A DNA stretch of 64,000 nucleotides from Polytrichum commune (lineage: Eukaryota > Streptophyta > Polytrichopsida > Polytrichales > Polytrichaceae), in NCBI GenBank assembly GCA_950295325.1, contig OX485809.1, forward strand, positions 8,990,001 through 9,054,000, given 5' to 3'. Made by a program: the position numbers and the translations under genes. Positions 23,911-34,956 of this stretch are shown here, in pieces (positions within the stretch are counted from its first letter, which is position 1; each line of letters begins with the position of its first letter). The notes beneath the pieces were generated by a model. It worked only from the letters and a program-made list of their open reading frames with translations. It was not told the origin of the DNA and ran no database searches.

Positions 23911-24740
23911 TTCCCCGAACATAGGTTGGGAGGGAGTAGTAGATGAATGACACTGATCGAGAAAGAAGATCCCAACGTGCACGTACGGAGGCAACAAATG
24001 GCACAGTTAGGGAGAACGGTACGACACCCACAGGCAACAATAAGGACTGCACAAAACCCAAGGTATGTACCACACAACCCCAACACATTCATTTTGTCTG
24101 GTGGGGAAGGCCAACCCCCTGAGTAACCTCTTTTGCATGCGAGTACAATGCCTTGACATGGGGCTTGGGATGGGGTCCAACCCCCTCACCCACCAAACCA
24201 ACCCCCTTAGGATGACTATCACTCCCCACATATGCCAAGTGGAGGCCTTACAAGAGTCCAAACACTTGAGGGAAAATGAAAATAAAATTTTTTATTTTTT
24301 ATTTTTCCTTTACTTTACTTTCTTTTCTTTTCTTTTTCTCCAAGTGTTTGGCCCATTATATTGGCCTTCTATTGGCACCTTTGCCTAGTGGTTGTGCCTG
24401 ATATCACCGCTCACCCACTCTTAAGATCGCATCCCCCCTAAGCATATAAATAGCAAGTGTCATGTGTTTACATTTTAATATGTAAGACGAAGGTATTTTT
24501 GAATATACTAATGCCAAGTGTCATTTTGTGTATACCTTAATCAACTTGTAGACCATTCCGTAACGTATGCATACACCTCATTATTTTATTTTATTTTTGA
24601 GACAGAAGGCCAAACGGCTAGTGCTAAATGCGTTAAGAACCATAAAGAGAGAAGACGCGCCCACCACGAGGGGAGGCGGGGCCCCTCATACATGTCACGC
24701 TGCCATGTAAAGAGTGACAACAACAAAGTCACCCCCACCT
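23911..24740. other. Intergenic, CT/C-rich low-complexity DNA
   Basis: Includes a TTTC/TTTTA-rich tract (24285..24342) and C-rich segments with repeated CCAACCCCCT (24111, 24178, 24200). No gene seen. Confidence 0.45.
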
Positions 24741-24818
24741 AGGACAACCCCCGAACCCCCTAGCCGAGGACAACCCCCGAACCCCCTAGCCGAGGACAAC
24801 CCTTGAATCCCCTTGGCA
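24741..24818. repeat. 26-bp tandem repeat, three units
   Basis: Unit AGGACAACCCCCGAACCCCC plus TAGCCG at 24741..24766, exactly repeated at 24767..24792, with a third, diverged copy to about 24818. A 13-bp unit (ACTATTGAACATA) is repeated just downstream at about 24834..24860. Confidence 0.85.
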
Positions 24819-26750
24819 AGAACACCCTCATAATACTATTGAACATACTATTGAACATACTATTGCCAAGGTATTGATAAGTGCATTTTAATGCCAAGTG
24901 CCACTTGTTGTGAAGTTGTTGATCATTAGTGTAACCTAACATGTGCCTCAACATGACACTGGATACCATAGACAATGCAGGGGAATGAATTGGCTCTCAA
25001 TCTTGTAGGGGACTTGTTTCTACTAGAACCCCTTCATCCACAATAGATGAGTTTACATTGACACCATGAATCCTAAGCCGTTTCCACGAGCTTTGAAGAA
25101 TTCGTGCGACTCTAGTAAGTTGAAGGTAAAACGTTGGAATCCCCTTCCAACTTATATATTCCCATTTTCATCATATTTAACCCTAATGTTTATTTTAAAA
25201 CTCCGAATTAGTTTACACCATTTATGATATCTAGTATGACCTACATAATAGTGTCACTTACCCTACATATGTCCTCCCACTTAAGACCCATCTATCTTAT
25301 ACACATTGTGTATCCCCCCAAGCCTACAGTGTTGCAAGGACCATGGCAGCTCATGCTTGTCAATACCTATATATTGATACTACCCATAAGTGCTTATAAC
25401 ATATAGAAATGTTTGGCACTATGTTTTGTTTCAACAATTTCTTATTAGACTATCACTCTTTCCCCAAAGTTTTCATGTTTTATCATTTTAAACATATTCC
25501 TCTTTGAATTTGGTGGTTCAAAGTCTACTAAATCCACTCACGTAGTCCAAAGATGAATGGATGGGATGACAAACCGCATTCCTATTTGCACGTTCGACAA
25601 TACAACAAACCCACTCTCCTTAAAAGAGTGATTGTCAAGCAATGAGAGTGCTAATTACTCTTAGGCTCTCCAACATAATGAGGTCCTAAACTTTGGACGT
25701 GGTAGAGGGACATGCAACTTACCGTGTAGGAATGGAGATGCTCTATTGTAGCAAGACCTTCTATTGTTATTGATCTTTTCATGCTATTCTAATCTCAATC
25801 CTTGACTTCGTAGATTGAAACCAATGCTCCACCGATATACATGTGAATGCATGGTATCAAAACTGTAATACCAATCAAATATCGATATTTGGTGGTATCT
25901 TGAGGTGAGAGACACTTTGTATACATGAGATGTTATTTGACTTGATACCATTCTTAACCATATTGATACTCAAACAAATTTACTTACTAGCTATGAAGAT
26001 TCTTACATGGTATACATACCCACATGATATCGAATACATAATCATCCTCAAATACCCATACCTCATTCGTATCAAAGATTTTGAAACTCTCATTGCGTAT
26101 ACCCGAACGGTTTGAAAACAAAGAATAAGAGAACGTGATACTAGTCCAACACTGGTTGAAACCCAATACTACCCTTACTGATATTATTATGAAGTTCATG
26201 CCTCACTTAAAAATCTTACATAGTGCAATGAATTGGTTGTCTTTGAGAAATAAACAGTTGAAGTTCAAGACTTCAGGGAAATCATGCACCATTCTAGAGG
26301 AATCTATGGAATATACCTCAAATTAATAAAGAAAACCCGAAAGACATCAACATGTAACCGGCTGCACTTGGACCACGCTAAGGACCTCAACCAATTATGC
26401 CCAAAAATCTCCCCAATTCACTGACCTAGTGGGTACTTTGTGCTTCAAAATGAGTCCTAAAAGTCATGGAATCATATCTCGACACTTCTTTCAATATGTT
26501 CTCAACATCATATTATGCAAGCCAATGATGATGGCTCCAACAAGACATGGGGTTCTTTGGAATCTCTATGTAGAAAAATAGGGTGGATCTATCCACACTA
26601 TTTTGAGGATACATGAAATTGTTGCTTTTATGTGGATTGCCACATTTGTGCAAGTGCAAATGATTATAAAATCTGAGACATAATTTGAAGCATCATATTA
26701 CCTTGTGGGACTTTCTTTTAATTTCAAATTGAGTTCAATTAATAAATTAG
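24819..26750. other. Intergenic, no supported gene
   Basis: Contains the second copy (24985..25090) of the repeat at 5407. Otherwise AT-rich with no recognised coding sequence. Confidence 0.4.
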
Positions 26751-28117
26751 TACCCCCTCCCCACCTGGCTTTACCTTAGCTTGTTTTAGCCTTAATAAGG
26801 GTCCAACCGCACATCCTGGTTAAGGCTCTGGTTAGAGTAATTAATCCTTCAAATTAGTCTGGATTGTTTCCGCACTGTCCAGTTAAGAGAGTTAGCTAGT
26901 GTGTGAGATAACTAATCTACATGAGAGCTAATCTATCTCACGGTTGCACCACCTAGTTTAAATGAATGTTCAAATAAAAGCTAGTTAACTTTTGGGACCT
27001 TGTTTTGTGAAGGAATCTTAACTCATCCATATCCCTAAGGCTAACTAACTTTACAAATGAGTGGCCCAATTCTTTTTGTCTTGAATGCATGCCTTCCATT
27101 TTCCCATCTCTTCTCTGCTTCATTGCAAGATGGAACATACTATTTCTTACATTGTCTTGAATTAGCATACACTTGAGGATGCATCCACCTACTAAGATGG
27201 TGAGGTGCCATGCTTAATAATATAAAAGTACCGGCGGGGTTTTGTTTGTACGCCGATGTGAATGGGAGCCCATTCCTCCATACTGTGTTCATGTTTGACC
27301 AAGCATCGCCGTACAAGTACTTCCTTCCTCTTGGAAGGTGGGCTCCTTGAGCTTTTAAGAGCGGACGTTGCACCTGTTGTCTAGGGGGGGTTAATAAGGG
27401 GTTGTTTGTTTTTGAGATTCCTTTTATTTAATATTAGGTATGTGAGATATTTAATGGCAATCTGGTGTAGGTGTTTCATGAGTGTTTTGATCTTGTTTTT
27501 GAGTATTTTAAGTTTTTCTAGGTCTTCAATTGGTTGTTTGTGCATAGCTCCTCTAACACATGTTGTGATGGTGACGAGGGGGTTGACTTGCCAACTGGTT
27601 GCTCTAAGTGTTTGTATGAGTGGGTTGTATTTGGTGGTTTTTTCACTATGCGTTGTATTTGGGAATCTGTCGTGGCAGCATGTGAATTCAATGAAGTGTA
27701 TGACATTTGATTAGGTTGGCGCTAAGGGGGGTTGGTTGTCCGTGGGAACGCCTAGGACACATAGTATATTTGGTCTAAGTCTGGCTAGGCATATGCATGG
27801 TGAGGCGGGGCATGTGCATTTGAGTAGCCATTGTGGGACTGTATTGTCTTGTGGTCTAGAGTTTTGGTTGCCTGCATTTATGAGTGTATAATATCTCGTG
27901 TGTTTATTTGATTGTAGTGTGTGTACAATTTGGTGCAGTGCTTTATTATGGCGTGCTATACGTATGCCTTTTATGTGGGGGGTGAGCATGTAGAGAGTAG
28001 GTGTGGCCACGTGTCTATGTTATTATTGGGGCATAGCGTGCAATTTGGGTTTGGGAACAAGTTAGGCCAAAAGATGTTTTTACGATGGTTAGCCATGTAT
28101 TGGGCATAGCGGTGCCA

Positions 28118-28280
28118 TGCATATAATATCTTACACCTCTACGATGATGGGACACCACACTGACACCTAGTTGTCATCCTACGATGACGATGCGTTATCG
28201 ACAACGTAATATCTTATATATACCACAATGACGATGTTGGGTCTACAAACACCTAGTCATCAATGGTAGTGTCATAATAT
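28118..28280. repeat. Tandem duplicated unit, ~70-90 bp
   Basis: AATATCTTA...CACCTAGT(T/C)(G/A)TCATC...GATGACGATG-like stretches occur twice, with a third start (AATATATCTTA) at about 28275. Confidence 0.55.
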
Positions 28281-28284
28281 ATCT

Positions 28285-28564
28285 TATCATTGGTTTTTGT
28301 TAATTGAGCTCCTTGTGCCCTCATAGCTAAGACTAAAAACAACCAATCACAAGGGCGGGAGGCGTCACTTTTAAAGGTCCTACACTCTTGCCTCATGATT
28401 AGGTACCGATAAGAAGTTCAATGTTTTAGGCTTAAAACCTCCACTATTAAACCATGCCACATCATTTGCCAACTAGGCTCGACACTAAATGATGTTGATG
28501 GTGTGAAGACCATGTTTTTATAACCAACTTTTAGACCTAGCTAAAGTCAAGTGGGGAAGGGGCA
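28285..28564. repeat. Dispersed ~275-bp repeat, direct copy at 58770..59059
   Basis: The copies align end to end: ATTGGTTTTTGTTAAT, CAACCAATCACAAGGGCGGG, CATGCCACATCATTTGCCAA, GATGGTGTGAAG, AGCTAAAGTCA. Both finish at the same GC-rich terminal repeat before a TAA, so this is the right half of a transposon family whose 58.5-kb member is complete. Confidence 0.85.
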
Positions 28565-28702
28565 TAATTCTCTTATCTAGGTGGTGCGATTGGACCCTAT
28601 TCGCAGTTTCCTCTTGTGTGATTAACACCTTCCTCTAATTAGCTCCGTGTCGAGGTGGCCATCATAGTTAGCACAACTAACAATTCCATTTCTAACCGAC
28701 AC

Positions 28703-29347
28703 TATCGTAGACATGCTACTAACCGTGCAGCACCACTTACCGTGCATGTCACGATACTCCACCATGCCACTTACCGTGTACTTATAATCTCGGCCGTCAA
28801 ATTATATCACATGCAATCTCAACTGTCCGATGTCTCTCAAACTCAATCATGACCGCGCCAATGACCTAAAACATCACTATCAACTCACACTCATCATGAA
28901 GTTTCCTTCAGTCAAATCACATAGCAAGGTGTAGATGTAGCAATTTGATGAAGATGAAAAGAGCAGACCTTGCCATGGCCAAAAAAGAAGCAAAAATTTC
29001 AACAACAACTTGAGAAGAAAATGGCTACACAAGTCAAAAGGACAATATCAAAACCTCATCAATTTCCTATGCCTACAAAGAAGAGGGCAACATTTGTAGC
29101 TCCTTTAGTGAAACCTAACATGCACGGTTAGTGAATGGCACATTGATCACACATTGATGCATATAGTTGTGAACTTGATTGTAGAAAGGTTACAACTTTT
29201 CAAATACAATTGTCATTTCATTTTACCACAATACTCTCATCTCATTTACTAATTACAAATTTTAAATTTTTTTTTAAAAGGTTTAACCCACCTTGTGGAA
29301 AACCATTTGAAACCCAAATATGCACGGTTAGTAGCATGTCTACGATA
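28703..29347. repeat. Perfect 27-bp inverted repeat pair
   Basis: 28703..28729 (TATCGTAGACATGCTACTAA...) is exactly complementary to 29321..29347. Flanks show only weak further similarity. Copies of the core CACGGTTAGT/ACCGTGCA also occur between the arms (28730s, 29120s). Confidence 0.8.
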
Positions 29348-29397
29348 CCGGAACTTGCATGGTTTAGCTAGAGCTGCTCCACCTTCTGAGGGGCATT

Positions 29398-29535
29398 AAG
29401 GGCCACTTCACACACGAGCCAAGGGCCATGACCATGGAATGGTGAGGGCCTTTGACTATCATCCAAAGGCCTTACCATGGGTGTTGGGCTACCCATTGTG
29501 TGTGGGAATGGGTCCTCAAACATAGTGTGAAGTGA
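29398..29535. repeat. GC-rich MITE-like segment
   Basis: Begins AGGGCCACTTCACACACG, as at 11391. CACTTCACAC at 29404 has its complement GTGTGAAGTG at 29525..29534. Internal self-complementary GGCCTTTG/CAAAGGCC is present. It lies ~300 bp before the Harbinger transposase and could be that element's left end, but no matching right end was found. Confidence 0.45.
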
Positions 29536-29842
29536 GAATGGACTATGTTGAGGGACCGTTGCATATTTTATTAGTGGGAAAAGAGGGGCAACCCTACCTC
29601 ACTAGCTACATGTCTTCATTTTATTATTTTTATTATTTTTCACTTTCTTTTTGAGTTTTACATCGGTGAGGAAGGAAAAGAGAGCATGATGGATCATATT
29701 GAGAGAAGAGGGAGGATTCTTGTTACATTGGCTTTACATTGGTGTTTGCACATGATTGTGCAATATGTGTTTGATATGCAAACATTGGCACTCAATGGAG
29801 AATGGGGAAATGCCCTGATTTTGAGCATTTGCTTTTGAGGGT

Positions 29843-30736
29843 ATGAAGATGAGTGATCGTAGTGTGTGGCCATTTAAGAGAAATGTAGTGTTCACTGATA
29901 GGTTACTATTGGGTTCTTTCATAGAAAAAATGTTCAAACAAAGAACTCGTGTATGTTACAACACATTCAAGTTTATTTGTAAGAGGTTAGGTCCATATTT
30001 GCAGAGAAAAAATACTCGTATGAGAGAAACAATTTTAATTGAGAGTAGAATTGCAATGTCATTACAAAGACTTGGGATTGGAAATACTTTACGTAATGTA
30101 GGAGAGGTATATGGGATGGTTGAAAGTATAATTTCAGAGATAATTATGAATTTTTGTAGATTGGTAAGAGTGCATTTGCAAGGGACTTTTATACAATTTT
30201 TAAGTTCAGTTTAGTTTAGGATTTTAGCTCAAAATTTTGAGGTCCTTCATGGAATTTCTTAGATTATAGGAGCAATCGATAGATCTCACATTCCGATCCT
30301 TGCACCAGTAATTGAAGTAGAAGATTATTATTGTAAAAAATCATTTCATTCAACTTTATTACAAAGTATAGTAGATATAAAATGTATCTTTTGGGATTAT
30401 GAATTCGGATGAGCATGAAGTATGCACTATTGGCTATTGTTTCAATTGACAAAAGTTGGAAGACATTGCATTAAAAAATAATTTATACCGTATAAATTGA
30501 TTGGAGATTGTGCATATCTAGTGCGGCCGTGGATTTACAACCTATTCAAAGGGTGTTTAGAAGGTTACAAAGCAAATTGAAATTTCATTCAAAGTTTTAT
30601 TCGTATGTGTGTAGAACGTGCTTTTGGAATATTGGAAGATAGATGGCAAATCATTATGAGAAAAGCTGATATACCATTACGACATATGACTGATATAGTT
30701 GCTACATGTATTTTACTACAAGAGGTAGGACAGTAG
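29843..30736 (+). pseudogene. PIF/Harbinger (ALP1/HARBI1-type) transposase, inactivated by stops
   Basis: One frame of 298 codons runs without a frameshift. N-terminal FKFICKRLGPYLQRKNTRM, IESRIAMSLQRLGIGN and YGMVESIISEI are typical of the family. AIDRSHIPI carries the first catalytic Asp. IGDCAYLVRPW and VERAFGILEDRW (catalytic Glu) follow. In-frame stops occur at 30212, about 30260, 30410..30412, 30416, after CIKK, and at 30578..30580. The stops at 30410 (FG*A) and 30578 (KAN*NF) replace Trp. The second catalytic Asp, expected in SMHD, reads Tyr (30428..30430). It is therefore dead both by stops and by loss of the triad. No Myb-type partner gene is visible. Confidence 0.85.
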
Positions 30737-32730
30737 CTTCAAAATAAAAAGGAGCACAAAAAAAACATAAGTAGATGAAGTGGAGTTGGGAGATTTGGAA
30801 GGTGAAGAAGAGGCCCCTATTAAATGGCAAGATTATGAGATTGAAACTCTCATAGCCATTCGCAGCGAGAAAGAATAATAATTTGTAAAATTTGCTAAAA
30901 AAAAGGTATGAATTCATGCATTAGAAACATTGGTATATGTTTTTGAATAAATATAAAAATTTAGATTTAAATTGGACCTTTCTAAAGGTTGTGGGCTCTG
31001 TCTCTTGCTATGGGCCCCCATCACCCCCCATTGAGAGCTCAGGGCGTTTCGTCCGCATCGGGAATGGATCCCAAGACCTCTTTGATAGGGAGGAACTTAG
31101 AGGCTCACATAAACCACAAGGACCCTCCCCTCAAGTTGATAGATTTTCTAGGATATAGTATTTGATCCTATTGTATTGTTTGTGTGTAAACATGAACGAA
31201 TGTTTAGATCAAATTACATGCTCGTATAGTACCCAATTTGTGCAATTTTGGCAGAACTTGGCTGGCATGTAAAAAAAAGTTCCAAGGTTGTACTGATATC
31301 ATCCTTCAAGCTTAGCTAAAGTCGAGTGGGAAGAAGGGGGGATAAGTCCCACAAATTCCCTTGCACACTGGCTGGACTAGAGATCAACAGCGACCCTACT
31401 CAACGATTTGTTGACTAACCCTAAACCCACGGAGCTCTGCAAAGAACAGGAAGAACCAACTGCTAGTTACAAACAAAGCAGTTGAGTGTGAGAATTTAGC
31501 CTCTGAAGCTCAAGAATCCAGGTACATAACTGATTATTGTAGAGCAATAATCTGTGGATGCACCTTGAATTTGTAAAGAACGTCCGGAAGATCACAAGAT
31601 GTAGTTGTGGCTGGACTTGGGAACACCCGGATTTTGACCTAGCATGCCCCAATGCCTCCCTGGACACTGAAGCATGCTCTAACTTAGCATGTGTCACCTT
31701 CCTTGATTCGGCCATTGATCCAACATTCATCTCGAGCATGTATTCACAGCAGCGGTTTGAGTCACCTGGATCCAGTGGAGAAGGTGTGGAGGGCAAGGGC
31801 GATCACCATAGTGACACGTGAACCATGATCCCAATGAGCAGCTCTACAGGTTGGGTTCAGTGTTCAAGATTGAAGCTTTCATATGGGTTTCATTTTGAAG
31901 GGCTCTCAAATTTCAGCTGTTTGGTTGAAGGGCTGGTTCAAATCCAAGAACATAGAGATGAAATACAAAACCCACACTGAACTTGTGCATGAATTAGGAG
32001 GTACATGTTTTCATTACAATGTGAAGAATTAAGAATCCACCATCTAACTCTACTTCTTGTAGTGACAATGTCCTACGTTTGTTGGTTCTTGTGGCGGGCG
32101 TATTATATTGAGGATTTCAAGTGACGTCTTCATTTTCAATTTGGGGTTGCGTTTTGAAGGGTTTTTTTTTGAGAGAGGTATATTTTGAAAGGCCAAATCG
32201 CTTTTGAAGGGCATTGAAGACTTCAAACTTGAGCACTGGTTGGGTTCACTTCACATTGGGAGTGGCACCTAACATTCATTTTGGAAGGTTGTTTTTAAGC
32301 TTACATTCTGCTAGGTGAAGAACTTGGTTTCGCAAAAAGTAGGGAGCTTTCGAATTTTGGCATCGTCATTTGAATTTAGGGCAACATACTTAGCAAAAAT
32401 CATAAACCCCGGCAGCCGGTGGCTAGGTTTTTGGATCAACATGGCTCAAGAAGAATGAATGTGCATGAATGAGGGAAAATAAAAAAATATATAAAAAAAC
32501 TCAAGTGCCGAAGTCTAACCTCCCGAATTGTGTATGAGTTGAGTTCTTAGGCTCTTGCTCAGAGGATTGAAGGGAGCAATATCAACAGAGATGTTGTGTG
32601 GAAGAGTGTTGGGCTGGAGAGAGCAAGAAGGCTCACCGAGAAAGAGGTTAGCCAAAAGCTCCACATATGGAGATGGTAGGTTGAGTGCGGTCCCAGGTGA
32701 GGGGACATGGCACAGTGATGACTAAAATGC
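30737..32730. other. Intergenic, no supported gene
   Basis: Includes a solo end of the GC-rich TIR family at about 31311..31342 (CTTAGCTAAAGTCGAGTGGG then AAGAAGGGGGGATAA). Unexplained GC-richer text lies at 31010..31180 and 31560..31830 (87- and 109-codon opposing frames with no domain). Confidence 0.4.
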
Positions 32731-32895
32731 AAGGGAGGCAGAGCTCAACATTTTTCCTTTAAATTGCACCCATACCCAGACCATGCCCATCAACAGCGAC
32801 CTATGCCCACCCATGCCCACCCATAGCATGACATGTGCCCATGCTATTCAAATTGCGCCCATGTATTCAAAAATTAAGTAATGTGCATTACCCGT

Positions 32896-33128
32896 CTACA
32901 CCAAGTCTTGGTTGGATTGGACAAATAAAAGGTCGTTCACTATCGTTGGCTTCAGCCCGGAGCGCTTCTTGGTTAGTGTATTCCATGCATCCGAGAAGTT
33001 TGACTCCGATTTGGAGTTGGATGCAGGGATGCACAAAACTGAACGCGCCACGCGCGACATGATGGGGAATGTGGGGGCTCTTTTCAGCTTCCACCACAAG
33101 AGAATACTGAATTTAGCAGTGGTATCCA
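32896..33128 (-). pseudogene. hAT transposase C-terminal dimerisation domain, remnant
   Basis: The frame reads ILLWWKLKRAPTFPIMSRVA, then VLCIPASNSKSESNFSDAWN, then TLTKKRSGLKPTIVNDLLFV, the standard order of the hAT C-terminal domain (WW, LCIPA, SE.FS, R..L.P). A clean stop ends it at 32896. The expected catalytic RNase H region upstream (33.2-34.4 kb) is not recognisable; that space is filled by repeats. It is a fragment or a terminal exon of a broken gene. Confidence 0.85.
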
Positions 33129-33321
33129 GATTCATTGGCAATGCTAAGCTCACCGCTGTAATGATCTCATTTTTTTTTGAGATTAGTGACCTTGTATGTC
33201 TCATACATACTGAACTCAAGCTCAATACGTGCGTTGTCGTGATGTAAATACGTACACTATATAGATGTGTACGTATTTAATATTGCATTGTGATTCTTGG
33301 TCTTGGAGAAAAATAATAAAG

Positions 33322-33515
33322 AATAGAAGTAGATTACTTTTTTTATTTACTCATTGTTTATTTTAGTTATCATTCTCTAAGGATAGAAGTGGATAGAAGT
33401 TGCTTACCTTTATGTTTACTCATAGTTACTCTTAGTTACCTTTACCAAATGATAGAAATAGATTACCTTTTTATTTACTCATAGTTTATTTTTGTCTTTT
33501 AGTTATCTTGAGTTA
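33322..33515. repeat. Tandem ~65-bp repeat within the hAT element
   Basis: Three diverged units of the pattern ATAGAAGTAGATTAC, TTTATTTACTCATAGTT, TTAGTTA. Confidence 0.7.
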
Positions 33516-33979
33516 CTTTGGACCAATGGGTGATTAGAAGCCATGTGATGAGGATAAGAGAGAACTTTGTCTCTCGCATGGATAGGGAGAGGTGGTGAAG
33601 GAAAGATGTTATGTGATTATTGTGGGAGAGAAGTTGTTGAGAGAGAGAAGTGGATTCAAAGCTCACGGTGTGAGTTGTTTTTTAGAAAAATATGAAATAA
33701 AATACGAGGGATTTGTGATTCATGAGAGATCTCACTTGTTGTTTTGGAAGTTAGCAATCAAGATTTGTGCTTGTTTGAGTGGAGGGAAGTCTGTTGGTTC
33801 TTAAAAGAAGAGCTGAGACTTCGACCGACCATAGAAGACGGACAAATTAAAGAATTGAAGGCTTCAAGACTCGAATGTGTGGTTGTTTGTGGCACGTTGT
33901 CTTTTTCTTGTGTGTGTGATTCCAAGCCGGTTTTGGAGGCTAGTTGCATTTCATTTCTGCATCGTAATTTGTTTCCTGT

Positions 33980-34057
33980 GTGACAACGAAGTGGGATTAA
34001 TGACCCACAAGGTTGTTTGTGACAACGAAGTGGGATTAATCACCCACAAGGTTGTTT
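33980..34057. repeat. 39-bp tandem duplication within the hAT element
   Basis: Two adjacent units starting GTGACAACGAAGTGGGATTA differ at a single base (TGACCC versus TCACCC). They are therefore recent. Confidence 0.9.
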
Positions 34058-34558
34058 TCTGTCGTTCCCACTGGTGAGGCGCGATTGCTGGTCACCGTGG
34101 GTTTGAAAGTTTAGGAGCCAATCTTTCGGACGTCAGCTCGTGTTCTGACGTCCCGTTTTACCCGTCCGAAGCCCGTGGTTTCTTATCACACTACCCTTAC
34201 CCTTTATCCATATAGAGCTGCAACAGGATAGGTCGACGGGAAAGAGGTTGAAGATTAGAAGAAATTGAAGAAATTGAAGACTAGAAAACCGGAAGATTCG
34301 ATTGAAGACCAGAAGATTCGACGTGTCCAATAAAATCTAGTTGCAGCCAGAAGCCCAACGCTTTCCCAAGGCGGAACCCTCTCTACCCGACAACGTCGAA
34401 GTTGCTAACAACTACGATCTCAACCCCATTGTCATGAATCTCTTCTAACTCATCCTCAAACTCATCGTCATGCCCATGCCCACCCAAAACCCATGGTCAT
34501 GGGTGGGCATGGGTATGGGCATTGGTATGGGCACCCAATGTAGGGCTCTGAAGGGAGG

Positions 34559-34956
34559 TAAGAAAAGCAATTAAAAAACAAGGTGGTCTTAAATCCCACT
34601 CCAAGGAAAAATTCATAATCTCGCCTACACCCGTGTGAACATGTCCAACCCTAGAAACAAGGGCAATTTAAGAGTTTAAGACCCATGACCGCTAATGGCA
34701 AGTGGGATTAGGTCTTTAACTATAGTTCATAAACTACCGGATGATAGTGGAAAGATACCCAAACTGAACGCAGTGCTTGGCGGTTCGATTCCCAACCGTG
34801 AAATCGTCTCTCTACTTGATGAAAAACTAGCTAGGTGGTCAAATGCCTCTTGTATTTTTTTTTTTTTAAAAAAACCTATAGTTAAGAGGTCGACCCCAAA
34901 TTTAGGCAAGGAGTTGCCAAGAGAGGCCCATATTTAAGATAGAGGAAGACTATATA
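34559..34956. other. Intergenic with a possible tRNA-derived (SINE-like) segment
   Basis: A canonical Pol III B box GGTTCGATTCC lies at 34782..34792, with a T run at about 34855..34866 downstream. A convincing A box was not identified, so a SINE is only a possibility. Confidence 0.35.

Larger units (their letters stand above)
26751..28564. mobile_element. Possible long member of the TGCCCC...CCCACCTGACTTTAGCTA TIR family
   Basis: The left end reads TACCCCCTCCCCACCTGGCT. The right end, inverted, reads TGCCCCTTCCCCACTTGACT. Both continue into TTTA(C/G)C. If they pair, the element is ~1.8 kb. A TAA follows the right end but the left flank does not match, so this may instead be two solo ends. 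A 77-codon minus frame at 27140..27373 (GRKYLYGDAW) is only faintly transposase-like. Confidence 0.4.
32739..34550. mobile_element. hAT element with intact ends and 8-bp target duplication, 1812 bp
   Basis: Ends CAGAGCTCAACATT (32739) and, inverted, CAGAGCCCTACATT match at 12 of 14 positions. A perfect 8-bp duplication, AAGGGAGG, flanks them (32731..32738 and 34551..34558), diagnostic of hAT insertion. Subterminal repeats of CCCATGCCC/CCCATACCC occupy 32767..32830 and, inverted, about 34468..34535. The only recognisable coding is a minus-strand dimerisation domain near the left end, so the element's 5' end is at 34550. Confidence 0.93.

Noticed and set aside
27140-27373. Harbinger-like fragment (GRKYLYGDAW)
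   Set aside because: Only a few residues fit, with no flanking conserved blocks.
27406-27714. 102-codon hydrophobic frame resembling a membrane protein
   Set aside because: The sequence is simply T/G-rich, with no conserved motif and no credible start or neighbours.
28118-29380. CRISPR-like or satellite array
   Set aside because: Unit lengths and spacing are irregular and only two or three copies exist; this is ordinary local duplication in a plant genome.
31467-31821. Opposing 87- and 109-codon frames as gene candidates
   Set aside because: Mutually antisense, neither has a domain; kept only as an unexplained GC-richer patch.
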